In this document: positions 9,115 through 17,796 of the stretch, piece after piece
Position numbering within the stretch: position 1 is the stretch's first letter
Layout of the letters: the number at the start of each line of letters is the position of its first letter
NCBI GenBank assembly: GCA_031553595.1
Contig: JAVBLI010000020.1
Coordinates: 62,001-126,000 of the forward strand
DNA: 64,000 bases
Source: RGIG3701 sp031553595
GTDB taxonomy: Bacteria; Planctomycetota; Planctomycetia; Pirellulales; Thermoguttaceae
Direction of reading: 5' to 3'
Translations under genes and position numbers: made by a program
Notes under the pieces: model-generated
What the model was told of the DNA's origin: nothing
Database searches by the model: none
Seen by the model: the letters and a program-made list of their open reading frames with translations, nothing else

Positions 9115-12100
9115 CGTAACTTCCGCTGGTGGCGGACATGGGCAGCGGCGTTCCTTTTCTTGGTGCGGCGGCATTCGCGCCCACGGGTAGCGGGGTGGAG
9201 GTGCCGGGGCGGGCCAGGGTGGCTTGCATCATGGCCGCGCGGTTCATTTCTTCGCGGAACAGGCCAGAGGTATCAGTTTCGCTGACGGCGTGCGTCTGGC
9301 CGGCCTCATGGGCTGGATCCTGAAACACTTCTCCACTCGTGGGTGCGGGCGCCTGGTACGTGGGAACGTATGTTTCCGTCGGCTCGGCGGTCGGCGAGTC
9401 GGTCAGAATCAGCACGCCGTTACGCTCCTGCACCGTCATTTTCCGCACGGGCACGTGCACCGCGTTTTCGGAGGGCGGCATGACGGCATCCCGCGCGGCG
9501 GGCGGTAAAGCCGGGGACTCGCTGCCGTAATCATACGCTTCCATGACGGCGTTCGCGTCAGCACCCACCGCGCCGGAAATCGTGCTCCACTCAGGGTTAA
9601 ACACCGGCGCGTCCAGCAGGAAATCGCCCGCGGGCGGCGCAGCGACAGCAGCGTAACTGTGGGGCTGCGGCACGGCATGCGGCTGCGGCGCGGCGGTGTA
9701 ATATGTCTTTCCGCCCACCACCGCGTATCCGGGTGTCTCCGCCACGGCATAATATTCCGTCGGCACTTGCGCGTAACCACCGCCGCCCTGAGCGGGAGCG
9801 GAGGGATGCGTACCGGCCGGGACGTCCTGCCGCATGTTCTGCACGAGGAAGCCCTGCAGGCCGTCCTGGAGTTGCGCGATGCTGCCGGTTTTCAGCGCAA
9901 TTTGCTCATACACCGGCTGAATCGCCCCGTGGAAGGAATCTTCGGTGTCCACCAGTTTCTGGTGAAAACGATTCGCCACGTGATCTTTCTGGCCGCGGTA
10001 CAGCGCCGCCAGCGTTTCGGTGTAAATGGGCACGAACGGCGCTAATTGATCGGCATGGCATTCCACCCGCGGCGCCTGACGCGTGCCGGAGAAATGCGCG
10101 GAAACCGCCAGCGTGTCCGTTTTCCATTCCTTGATTTTATCCTCCCAGCCCAGCGGCGGAAGCGCTTTCACCGCGGGGTCATGGACGGACGCCAGGGTCA
10201 CATCCCGGTACGCCAGCTCCATGTCCCCGGAAATTTCGTCCCCACGGTACGTCAGATCCATCCGCACCACCGCAGAAGCGGGCACGGCCCTGACCGGCAG
10301 GGAGCTCACGGCCCAGTAACACGCCTGCATGTGGCTGACGGGGAACTCGGCGCGAATGCGTTTTTTAAGCACCCCCGCGTCTTCCTCCATCACCATCACG
10401 ATTTTCCCCGCGGCGGACGCAGACGGCTCACCTGGAGCGCCAGCAGGCGTTAACACGATTTCCGCCTCCATTTTTTCACACGCTTCCCCCTCCGCTGGCA
10501 CGGTTTTCCAGTCCCCGGAGAAAGCGTACTGTTGGCCGAAAAGCGTCACGTTTCCGCGTGTGGCGGCACGCTGGACGGTGATTCCGGCGGCGGATTTTTT
10601 ATCATTTTTCGCGGTCACGGCTTTTCCGAAACGGGCGCTTATGTCTGCGGAAGAAGGATCATACGCCGACTTCCCGGCCAACTCACGTTCTAGCCCCCCG
10701 GCCACCACCTGCTGGAGCATCTCCAGCCACGCCGTCATTTCCCGCGCACTAGCCACGGACTGCTCCCCGAAAAACGCCCCGGCCAACTGAGCCTCATCCA
10801 GCACCGGCGGCTCCAGGTATGGACGAAACGTCTTTCCGTCTTCCGCAACTTTCGCCTGCACCTGCTGCATTTCATTCGCGATTTCAAGCTTCAGCTCGGC
10901 ACACTCGCTGTAAATTTTCTCGGACGCCTGACGCAACTGGATTAAACGCGTGATGGTCTGCACCATGTACTCCACGTTATCCTCATCCCCCGTGCCCGCG
11001 GCGGCGGCCTGCGCGCTTTTCGCGTTTTCTTCATGGAAAAACTGCATGGCGCCGGGCTCCCGGTCCGCCGGGGTGTGCGCCGCCAGATCATAATTCACCA
11101 GCCGCACCGCCGTGTCGCGCGGCGCCAGGCGGGACAAATTTTCCGCCGCGCCGCGGTGCTCCTCCATGGTAGGGAACAGCCCGGGTATGTAATCCGTGGC
11201 GCCGATGCGCGACTGCAACTGCTGACGGATGTCGGCCAACTCCCGATTCACCTCGTGAGACTGGCGGGCCAACTCCTTATAACGCGGCACATAACGCGCC
11301 TTCATTTCCTGAAAATATTTCACACTGGTCAGGGAGGCCAACTGTTTTTCAATTTCCGCTTCACAGGCGCTGCTTAAAAGCGGCGTCAGTGACCAGGATT
11401 GCGCCGCCGCGGCGTTTCCATTTTTGTCAGAAAAACCCTCTGGCGACGAAAACTGCATCCCCTCCATCAGCGCATCCTGAACCACCACCCGGCCTTTCAC
11501 CAGCGCATATGGATCCAGCTGGAAAACGGCACGTTCGACCTGAATGCCCGGACGCGATTTCTCACCGCCCGACTCATTTTTCGGGGAATCGAAAACCATC
11601 TCCGTGTTTTCCATTGCCACCGTCATGCGGGACATGGAAGAATTCATGGCCGAGTAACGGACTTTCCCGTGGAAAGATTTTTCCAGGGTGGCGACGAAAT
11701 GCCGCTGGAAATATCCCTCCGTACCGACCATCCCCAGAATCAGACACACGCCCGCCATCACGCCTGCAACCATGGTGCGCATCAGCCGTCTGGAACCGGT
11801 TTTTTCCGTTTTCGTCACCTTTTCACGCGTGCGGAACCACGGTTTTCCCGCTTTTTTCTCCTTTTTTGGGGAGACCGCCACGATTTTCCGAGTGCCTTGG
11901 GCGTTACTTTCATCGCCCGCCGCCGTTTCAGCGGCTGGTGGTGCGGGCGTATTCCAGTGCCGTTTTTTTTGTCCGTAAATCTCCTCGTCCGAATGCTGAT
12001 TCGCCGGCGCGGAAGGCTGGTCCGATTTTAACTCGCCATTTTGCGCAAACGCCGCATTCACGGAAGGCTCCTCCCGGCAGTCGCGGAGAATGCCGGAAAG

Positions 12101-12379
12101 CCAGGAAATGTCGCTGTCCGTCAACTCGGGCTGCTGCTCCGGGTAAAGCGCTTCCTGTAATTCGTCCACTAAATGGGAAAATCGGCCTTTTCCTCCCCGG
12201 GAAACGCCTTTTTCCAGACTTGCGCCGTTATAATTTTCCGTACTGTTTTTTTCGGAGCTCGGCTCTGTTTCCGAATGCTGAATGTTCTGGAGACAGTTTT
12301 CCACCGAAACCGTCATTTCGTCCATCATCGCGGATAATTCTTTGACCAAAGAATTGCCAACTCGTTTAATTTTACTCAT
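9107..12379 (-). CDS. Large membrane-anchored protein, AsmA/TIGR03545-like region
   Basis: About 1,090 residues from the chosen ATG at 12379, which has GGTGG seven bases upstream; an earlier in-frame ATG at 12445 has none. The first 190 residues are charged and polar, cytoplasmic. One membrane segment follows (LMRTMVAGVMAGVCLILGMV, about residue 200). After it comes a pattern typical of AsmA/TIGR03545-type proteins: YFQRHFVATLEKSFHGKVRY, then statements such as LDPYALVKGRVVVQDALMEG. A coiled-coil stretch (about 340-400) and a middle region of strands follow. The last 250 residues are Pro/Ala/Tyr-rich and probably disordered. The role may be envelope lipid or protein traffic, as for AsmA relatives, but this is only inferred. 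The stop codon lies in a heptamer arm. Confidence 0.75.
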   Translation of the reverse strand: MSKIKRVGNSLVKELSAMMDEMTVSVENCLQNIQHSETEPSSEKNSTENYNGASLEKGVSRGGKGRFSHLVDELQEALYPEQQPELTDSDISWLSGILRDCREEPSVNAAFAQNGELKSDQPSAPANQHSDEEIYGQKKRHWNTPAPPAAETAAGDESNAQGTRKIVAVSPKKEKKAGKPWFRTREKVTKTEKTGSRRLMRTMVAGVMAGVCLILGMVGTEGYFQRHFVATLEKSFHGKVRYSAMNSSMSRMTVAMENTEMVFDSPKNESGGEKSRPGIQVERAVFQLDPYALVKGRVVVQDALMEGMQFSSPEGFSDKNGNAAAAQSWSLTPLLSSACEAEIEKQLASLTSVKYFQEMKARYVPRYKELARQSHEVNRELADIRQQLQSRIGATDYIPGLFPTMEEHRGAAENLSRLAPRDTAVRLVNYDLAAHTPADREPGAMQFFHEENAKSAQAAAAGTGDEDNVEYMVQTITRLIQLRQASEKIYSECAELKLEIANEMQQVQAKVAEDGKTFRPYLEPPVLDEAQLAGAFFGEQSVASAREMTAWLEMLQQVVAGGLERELAGKSAYDPSSADISARFGKAVTAKNDKKSAAGITVQRAATRGNVTLFGQQYAFSGDWKTVPAEGEACEKMEAEIVLTPAGAPGEPSASAAGKIVMVMEEDAGVLKKRIRAEFPVSHMQACYWAVSSLPVRAVPASAVVRMDLTYRGDEISGDMELAYRDVTLASVHDPAVKALPPLGWEDKIKEWKTDTLAVSAHFSGTRQAPRVECHADQLAPFVPIYTETLAALYRGQKDHVANRFHQKLVDTEDSFHGAIQPVYEQIALKTGSIAQLQDGLQGFLVQNMRQDVPAGTHPSAPAQGGGGYAQVPTEYYAVAETPGYAVVGGKTYYTAAPQPHAVPQPHSYAAVAAPPAGDFLLDAPVFNPEWSTISGAVGADANAVMEAYDYGSESPALPPAARDAVMPPSENAVHVPVRKMTVQERNGVLILTDSPTAEPTETYVPTYQAPAPTSGEVFQDPAHEAGQTHAVSETDTSGLFREEMNRAAMMQATLARPGTSTPLPVGANAAAPRKGTPLPMSATSGSYGK

Positions 12380-12655
12380 TTTAACCACCGTGTGTTTAGC
12401 GTACGGACATTTTATCCGAGCACGTCTTTTTATGACGCGGCTCAATAAAAATAAAATCGGTATAATCGTTATAATCCGTATATCTTATCGTCGCGCCGGG
12501 GCATAAAACTTCAAGAAAAGCCGTTCAGAAGTGATTTTTAAGCTAAAAAAGTTAAAATAAGCAAAAAATGCGGACGATTTGGGAGGATTTTTGTTGAAAA
12601 ACACTCTAATTCCGCGCAAAAATGGCGAGAAGAGGGATTAGCGCGGTGCCAGGTG

Positions 12656-14005
12656 TTAATTTTGCGGTAAATGGGGCGAGAGATCGCTCAGAAGGAAAAA
12701 AGAGCCGAGAATCATCAGGACATCCTCTGGCTGTTTCGCCTGGAGTGCCGCTTTCAGGGCTTCCGCCGGGAGATGAAATTTGTGGAAAACAGCCGTAGAA
12801 CGCAGATGGGTGCAAAAATCGTAAAGCTCATCCACCGGGACGGCACGCATGCTGCTGTGATATTCGGTCAGATAAATTTCCTCGGCGGATGCCACGATTT
12901 TTTGCAGGACGGCCTGCCAATTTTTGTCGGCGGAAACAGCGAAAATAAACTGTTTTTTTTGCCGCGGAAAGGTGGTGGCCAGCCAGGCCAGCGTGCCGGA
13001 AATGGAGGCGTCATTATGGGCCACGTCCGTGAAAACGCGTTCATACCCGGCCACCGCTTCCAACCGTCCGGGAAGTCGCGTTTCGAGTAAAGATTTCTGA
13101 ACAGCCGACACGGGGATGTGAAAACCGTACTTTTCGCGTAAGATCTTCACCACCTGAACTGCCAGCGCGGCATTTTCCCGCTGATGCCGCCCGCGCATGC
13201 CCACCGGGAAGGCCCGGTCACCGATTTCCGGGTGAAAATCATGAAAAAGCAGCGTTTCTTGACCATCTTCACTGATTTCCCAGGAAAAATCCGTCTCCGC
13301 CTGATAAACCTCCGCGCAACGAATTTCCGCAATTTGCCGGGTCAGCGCCCGCAGCCCGGGCTGCTGAACCCCGCTGACCACGGGGACGGCGGGCTTTATG
13401 ATCCCTGCTTTTTCGTACGCCACTTCTTCCAGCGTCGCGCCGAGCTGCTGCGTGTGATCCAGCGAGATATTCGTGAGGACACTGACCAGCGGCGTGCAAA
13501 TATTCGTCGCGTCCAGACGTCCCCCCATTCCCACCTCCAGCACCATGGCGTCCACCTTCCGGCGCTGGAAATGCAGAAAAGCCATCATCGTGGTGATTTC
13601 GAACCACGTGGCGTGTCCCCACCGCGTTTCTCCCGCCAGTTCGGCCGCATCCATACATTCTAGAACGGGTTTCATCGCCGCTACCAGCTCCGCCAGCTCT
13701 TCCGGGGAGCATGACTGCCGATTTACCTGAAAACGCTCGCCAAGATACGTGATGTGCGGCGACTGAAAGCATCCCGTGCGCATCCCGCTGTGCTCCAGCA
13801 TGCCGGCGATCATGGCGGATGTGGAACCTTTTCCTTTCGTCCCAGTTACGTGCACGGTGGGCACCCCGGCTGCGGGGGCGCCAAGAAGGCGGTAAAATTT
13901 CTCCACACGCTCTAATTTAAAGACCTGCACCGTGTAATCTTTTCCGTGCAGTTTTTCGTAATTCACGCGGGAGTCGAGAAAAGAGATCGCATCCGCATAC
14001 GTCAT
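12656..14005 (-). CDS. folC: Folylpolyglutamate synthase / dihydrofolate synthase FolC
   Basis: A 449-residue Mur-ligase-type enzyme that adds glutamate to folates. The ATP loop VTGTKGKGSTS is at 53-63. MVLEVGMGGRLDATN is the family signature, followed by SLDHTQQLG, and the C-terminal ligase domain contains DVAHND. Length is normal for FolC. The ATG has no Shine-Dalgarno site, but a TATAAT lies exactly six bases before it on the coding strand, so the message probably begins at the start codon (leaderless). FolK, the upstream folate enzyme, is at 42.2 kb. Between this gene and the large upstream reading frame (12380-12655) I see nothing definite. Confidence 0.95.
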   Translation of the reverse strand: MTYADAISFLDSRVNYEKLHGKDYTVQVFKLERVEKFYRLLGAPAAGVPTVHVTGTKGKGSTSAMIAGMLEHSGMRTGCFQSPHITYLGERFQVNRQSCSPEELAELVAAMKPVLECMDAAELAGETRWGHATWFEITTMMAFLHFQRRKVDAMVLEVGMGGRLDATNICTPLVSVLTNISLDHTQQLGATLEEVAYEKAGIIKPAVPVVSGVQQPGLRALTRQIAEIRCAEVYQAETDFSWEISEDGQETLLFHDFHPEIGDRAFPVGMRGRHQRENAALAVQVVKILREKYGFHIPVSAVQKSLLETRLPGRLEAVAGYERVFTDVAHNDASISGTLAWLATTFPRQKKQFIFAVSADKNWQAVLQKIVASAEEIYLTEYHSSMRAVPVDELYDFCTHLRSTAVFHKFHLPAEALKAALQAKQPEDVLMILGSFFLLSDLSPHLPQN

Positions 14006-14011
14006 TTTACT

Positions 14012-14017
14012 ATTATA
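14012..14017 (-). promoter_or_regulatory. TATAAT box six bases before folC start (leaderless candidate)
   Basis: A perfect -10 hexamer lies six bases upstream of the folC ATG, which predicts transcription starting at or within a base of the A of ATG. No convincing -35 is visible. Confidence 0.5.
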
Positions 14018-14053
14018 CTATAAAGGATGTCGGAATGACGGATGAGCATAAAT

Positions 14054-15094
14054 TTACTGCACGGATTCCGCGCGCGGGGCCTGGCTGTACGCTTTATTTT
14101 CCCGCTCCACGATTTTCATGGCGTCCAGCCGTATTTGATTCAAGTACTGTGCTTGCCGTTTCTGTAGCGCACTGATACTGTCACTCATCCGTTTATTAAC
14201 CTGCGTGATACTTGCCAACTCCGCCTGATACTGGCTTTTGTCATTGGTCAACTGCTGATTTTCTTTCTGGCGCAATTCCAGATACTGGTCAGCCAGCACT
14301 TTACTCTCCATGGCCGTCTCCGCTTCAATTCGCTCGGCGATCAGTAAATCGTTCAGCAGCATCTCTTCCGTGATATTAATATCAAAAATAATTTCATAAT
14401 CCGTCAGCGTGCGATGAAAAACCTGTCCGGTTTTCGAATCCACCTTTCCGTCTTTCAGATAATCCGCCAGGGCCGACTTGGGGAGGAGTTCTGTCAGGAT
14501 GTCTTCCCGCTTATCGGGGGGCAAAATATTAAAAACTTCCGATTCATCTTTTGGCATAAGCGTGTACAAATTCCACAAGCTGCCGTTACTGGCCTGGATC
14601 GCCTTCATGACCGCCGGGTCGCCGATACGCATCGGGTCTGGCTTTAAATTCACCGTTTCCCCTTCGATGGAGGTTACGGTAAAATAGCCAAGATATTTTC
14701 CCCGTGCCCCTTCCGTCGCGGCTTCAAAAGCATACACCTTGGAGTCATTCGGCAGTAAATCTTCCGTGATTTTCGGAACCGTCACCGCCGCGTTTCCTGT
14801 GCGGTTAACGGAAGCTTCGCAATTAAACCACGTCTGGTGGCCACGGAAGGCCTGAAGCCGTTCGACGCGTTTTTTGAGCAGGGGCAGCGACGGTTTTGAA
14901 TCCGGGGAGCTCAAATCGCCTTCCCCGTGCTTCATAACGCGAATTTCCGCCTCTGTTTTTTGAAGTTTTTTGTCCAGATCAGCGATCATCGATCTCCACA
15001 CGGCATGCGTTTTCAGCGTACGTGCACCATAATAAAAGCAGGGCAGAATGGCGATGAAAATGAGCCAGATGATAATCTTATTTGCAAGATGCAT
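14054..15094 (-). CDS. Membrane-anchored coiled-coil protein of unknown function
   Basis: A 346-residue protein with an N-terminal membrane anchor (IIIWLIFIAILPCFYYGA, residues 7-24), followed by a helix-rich stretch (30-55), a beta-rich middle domain and a second long coiled coil (about 245-340) ending in Gln/Arg-rich helices. I do not recognise a family. The pattern suggests an inner-membrane protein with a periplasmic coiled-coil domain, possibly a scaffold. It lies upstream of folC on the same strand with only 48 bases between, but folC seems to have its own start. Its own promoter is at 15182-15210. Confidence 0.75.
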   Translation of the reverse strand: MHLANKIIIWLIFIAILPCFYYGARTLKTHAVWRSMIADLDKKLQKTEAEIRVMKHGEGDLSSPDSKPSLPLLKKRVERLQAFRGHQTWFNCEASVNRTGNAAVTVPKITEDLLPNDSKVYAFEAATEGARGKYLGYFTVTSIEGETVNLKPDPMRIGDPAVMKAIQASNGSLWNLYTLMPKDESEVFNILPPDKREDILTELLPKSALADYLKDGKVDSKTGQVFHRTLTDYEIIFDINITEEMLLNDLLIAERIEAETAMESKVLADQYLELRQKENQQLTNDKSQYQAELASITQVNKRMSDSISALQKRQAQYLNQIRLDAMKIVERENKAYSQAPRAESVQ

Positions 15095-15181
15095 GACGAT
15101 CCCGAATTTCGAGTGATAAATTCAAGTAAAACGCGTCCCGTTTCCCCGGAAAACGAACATCGCGCAGAACAGTATAAGTAT

Positions 15182-15210
15182 ATACTAGCCAAAATTTATT
15201 GGAAAGTCAA
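15182..15210 (-). promoter_or_regulatory. Promoter for the coiled-coil membrane protein
   Basis: Minus-strand TTGACT (15210-15205) and TAGTAT (15187-15182) with 17-base spacing, start near 15175. The 15095-15513 gap otherwise contains the divergent rnf promoter and AT-rich sequence. Confidence 0.65.
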
Positions 15211-15377
15211 GTATTTTGAAAAAAAGATTTGCCGCATTTTGTGTATTTTGTGAAAATTTACGGCGTGTATTTTTCGTATCCTGCATAAATGATTTTTGTT
15301 TGTGTTTATATGTGTGAAATGTGCGGAGGGATTTTCACTGAACCTGCTTTTCTGGGGGATTTTTTGCCGGACGACTC

Positions 15378-15406
15378 TTGACAGGTGGACGAAAGGCCCT
15401 TATTAT
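15378..15406 (+). promoter_or_regulatory. rnf operon promoter
   Basis: Consensus TTGACA (15378-15383), 17-base spacer, TATTAT (15401-15406). Transcription would begin near 15413, about 100 bases before rnfG. It shows rnfG is the first gene of this unit. Confidence 0.75.
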
Positions 15407-15513
15407 AATAGAATGTGTCAGCATTTTTCCCGCACGGAAGAAATAATTATAACACGCGGCAGACGGCGTGCGTTCCCGGGCGGGTGAAGAGGAGCCTTTT
15501 TTATTTTTTGAAT

Positions 15514-16158
15514 ATGAGCGATAATATTCCTGTTGCGGAAAATGAAAACACCGAAAAAGCGGTTCCCCGGCAGATCGGCGGATACTTGCGCGAGGCGTGG
15601 CTGATTCTCCTGCTGGCGGTGCTTTACGGCGGTCTGCTGGCGTGGATTCAGTTGACGCTGGGCCCCGTCATCGCGGAAAATAAAAAGCGGGAGACGTACA
15701 GCCAGATTCCGGAACTGGTGACCGGTGCGGATGCGGCGAAGACCGTGGAGCTCACGGTGAAGGGCACAGACGGCAAGCTGAAAACCGTGTATCAGGCGTT
15801 CAGCACGGCCGGGAAGCATCTCGGCTGGGTTTTCCCCGCCTCCGGCCGGGGATTCGCGGACACGATCGAAATCCTGATCGGGCTGGATGTCGGCGCGGAG
15901 ACCATCACGGGTGTTTTCGTGCTGGACCAGAAAGAAACGCCCGGGCTGGGGAATTTCATTAAGGATGACCCCAAGTTTGCGGAGATGTTTCATGGTTTGA
16001 GCGGTGCGAAAAAACTGGAGACGGTGACTTCCGGGATCCCGGCCGGGAATCAGATTAAGGCGATCACCGGCGCCACCATTTCCTCGCAGGCGGTGTGCGA
16101 TATCGTCAACGACGCCGTGACGAAATACCGCGACGCGGCGCTGGCGGCAGCGAATTAA
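15514..16158 (+). CDS. rnfG: Rnf electron-transport complex subunit G
   Basis: RnfG is a membrane-anchored flavoprotein of the ion-pumping ferredoxin:NAD+ oxidoreductase. The 214-residue protein has a membrane segment (LILLLAVLYGGLLAWIQ, about 29-45), a periplasmic FMN-binding domain and the flavinylation motif TGATISS (TGAT at 185-188), where Thr carries FMN. The earlier in-frame start at 15415 is rejected because it would add an unusual basic leader. The ATG at 15514 is about 20 bases after AAGAGGAG, longer than usual, so an intermediate GTG or TTG start is possible. It is the first gene of a G-E-A-B cluster. Confidence 0.93.
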   Translation: MSDNIPVAENENTEKAVPRQIGGYLREAWLILLLAVLYGGLLAWIQLTLGPVIAENKKRETYSQIPELVTGADAAKTVELTVKGTDGKLKTVYQAFSTAGKHLGWVFPASGRGFADTIEILIGLDVGAETITGVFVLDQKETPGLGNFIKDDPKFAEMFHGLSGAKKLETVTSGIPAGNQIKAITGATISSQAVCDIVNDAVTKYRDAALAAAN

Positions 16159-16249
16159 AATGGTTATTTGTAAATGGTAAATGCTGAATGTCGCGAGTGA
16201 ACTTCCTCCCGAACCCCTGGCCCCTAGCCCCTAGCCCCTAATCCCTACC
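16159..16249. repeat. Heptamer arrays between rnfG and rnfE
   Basis: Left array: AATGGTT-ATTTGTA-AATGGTA-AATGCTG units. Right array: CCCCTGG-CCCCTAG-CCCCTAG-CCCCTAA units. Both have period 7 but here the two are not complementary. The C-rich array ends directly before the rnfE ATG, which lacks a Shine-Dalgarno site. Confidence 0.8.
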
Positions 16250-16250
16250 G

Positions 16251-16880
16251 ATGAGCGATCTTCCCTCCGCGTCACAGCGGTTTATAAACGGCATCATTCC
16301 TGAGAACCCGATTTATCGTCAGATGCTGGGCATGTGTCCCACGCTGGCGGTGACCAGTAACGTGGCGGCGGCGCTGACCATGGCGGCGGCGACCACCTTT
16401 ACGCTGGTGTGTTCGAACATCATGATCAGTCTGATGCGGAATTTGATTAAGCCGCACCTGCGGATTCTGGTGTTTACGCTGACGATTGCCACGTTCGTGA
16501 CGGTGGTGGACAAATTCCTCGCGGCGTTCATGTGGGACATGAGTAAGCAGCTTGGGCCGTACATTCCGCTGATTATCGTCAACTGCATTATTATTTCGCG
16601 GGCCGAGGCGTGTTCGTCGAAGCAGGGCTTGGGCCCGTCCATTGCGGACGCGCTGGGCATGGGCCTGGGCTTCTGCCTGGGGCTGACGTCCATCGCGGTG
16701 GTGCGGGAAATTCTGGGTTCCGGCTCGCTGCTGGGCCATAAAATTTTGTCACCGGAGATGTGGCAGCCGTGGGGCGTGATGGTGCTGCCGCCGGGTGCGT
16801 TTTTAACGCTGGGCTGCCTGCTGGGCCTGGTGAATTATTTTTCCGCGAAGCAGAAAGAACGGGAAGAGGAGAATGGTTAA
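16251..16880 (+). CDS. rnfE: Rnf electron-transport complex subunit E
   Basis: A 209-residue integral membrane protein with about six hydrophobic helices, of the RnfE/NqrD family. Family motifs include NPIYRQMLGMCPTLAVT near the N-terminus and PLIIVNCIIISRAEA in the middle; RnfA and RnfE share this half-site and coordinate an intramembrane Fe-S cluster through conserved cysteines, here in GMCPTLA and VNCIIISRAEA. The last residues (EEENG-stop) run into a 7-base repeat array. No Shine-Dalgarno site precedes the ATG; a C-rich array does. Confidence 0.95.
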   Translation: MSDLPSASQRFINGIIPENPIYRQMLGMCPTLAVTSNVAAALTMAAATTFTLVCSNIMISLMRNLIKPHLRILVFTLTIATFVTVVDKFLAAFMWDMSKQLGPYIPLIIVNCIIISRAEACSSKQGLGPSIADALGMGLGFCLGLTSIAVVREILGSGSLLGHKILSPEMWQPWGVMVLPPGAFLTLGCLLGLVNYFSAKQKEREEENG

Positions 16881-16993
16881 TTGTGAATGGTGAATGGTGA
16901 ATTGACGCAAGCGAGCTTCATACTCACGCATCTACCATGAAAACGAACCAGCATGCTCATTAACCATTTACCCTTAACAATTAACCATTATTC
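16870..16993. repeat. Heptamer-arm element between rnfE and rnfA
   Basis: Left arm TGGTTAA-TTGTGAA-TGGTGAA-TGGTGAA; right arm TTAACCA-TTTACCC-TTAACAA-TTAACCA. The arms are inverted complements. The sequence AATTGACGCAAGCGAGC (16900-16916) is the reverse complement of the end of the core shared with 9.0, 42.9 and 47.5 kb. Confidence 0.8.
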
Positions 16994-16995
16994 CG

Positions 16996-17754
16996 ATGGA
17001 TATTTTCATTAACCTGCTTCTGGTCGTTCTCAGCGCGGCGGTGATTAATAACTTCGTGCTGAAATATTTCGTGGGAATTTGCCCGTTTTTGGGCGTCTCG
17101 CGGAAAATCAGCACGGCGTTCGGCATGGGCTGCGCGGTGACGTTCGTCATGGGGATCGCGGCACTTTTGTGCTGGCCGTTCATGTATTTCATCTTGCGTC
17201 CCGAGGCGCCGCTGCCGACCGCGGTATGGCGGATGTGCGGCGGCGACCCGGCCACGGTCATCGACTTGTCCATCCTCAGTTACCTGGTGATCATTTTCGT
17301 GATCGCCTCCAGCGTTCAGTTTGTCGAGATGTATGTGCGGAAGTTTTTCCCGCCGCTTTATAAGGCGTTCGGGGTGTTTTTGCCGCTGATCACCACGAAC
17401 TGCGCGATCATGTTCGCGTGTCTGGAAATTTTGAAGCAGATGCAGAACCCGGCGGAGATCTGGGGCCTGCACACGGCGCTGGCGTATTCCATCGGCGGCG
17501 GCCTGGGCTTCACGCTGGCGATTTCGCTCATGGCCGGCATTCGGGAAGAGCTGGAGCATGCCGAGGTGCCGAAATCCTTGCAGGGCGCGGGCATCGCGCT
17601 GTTCACGTCCTCCATTCTCGCGATGGCGTTCATGGGTTTCAGCGGCGTGGATAAGGGCCTGGACTCCACACTGAATGCGAAAGCCGAAGTGCGTCATGAC
17701 GCGAGCGAGTCGGGCTTCCCGGTCGAATCGCCGACGGACGCCGATACAAAATAA
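16996..17754 (+). CDS. rnfA: Rnf electron-transport complex subunit A
   Basis: A 252-residue six-helix membrane protein of the RnfA/NqrE family. Typical motifs are INNFVLKYFVGICPFLGVS at the N-terminus and PLITTNCAIMFACLEI in the middle, containing the cysteines that hold the intramembrane Fe-S cluster with RnfE. The length is longer than the usual 190-200 because of a loop (about 60-90, PEAPLPTAVWRMCGG) and a polar C-terminal tail. It is the third gene of the unit. The start has no Shine-Dalgarno site; it follows the right arm of a repeat element by about ten bases. Confidence 0.95.
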   Translation: MDIFINLLLVVLSAAVINNFVLKYFVGICPFLGVSRKISTAFGMGCAVTFVMGIAALLCWPFMYFILRPEAPLPTAVWRMCGGDPATVIDLSILSYLVIIFVIASSVQFVEMYVRKFFPPLYKAFGVFLPLITTNCAIMFACLEILKQMQNPAEIWGLHTALAYSIGGGLGFTLAISLMAGIREELEHAEVPKSLQGAGIALFTSSILAMAFMGFSGVDKGLDSTLNAKAEVRHDASESGFPVESPTDADTK

Positions 17755-17758
17755 TTGT

Positions 17759-17796
17759 CCATCCTCCAAATCCCTAACCCCCATCCCCAAACCCCT
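17759..17796. repeat. C-rich heptamer array before rnfB
   Basis: Units ATCCCTA-ACCCCCA-TCCCCAA-ACCCCTA, period 7, end at the rnfB ATG with no Shine-Dalgarno site between. Confidence 0.75.
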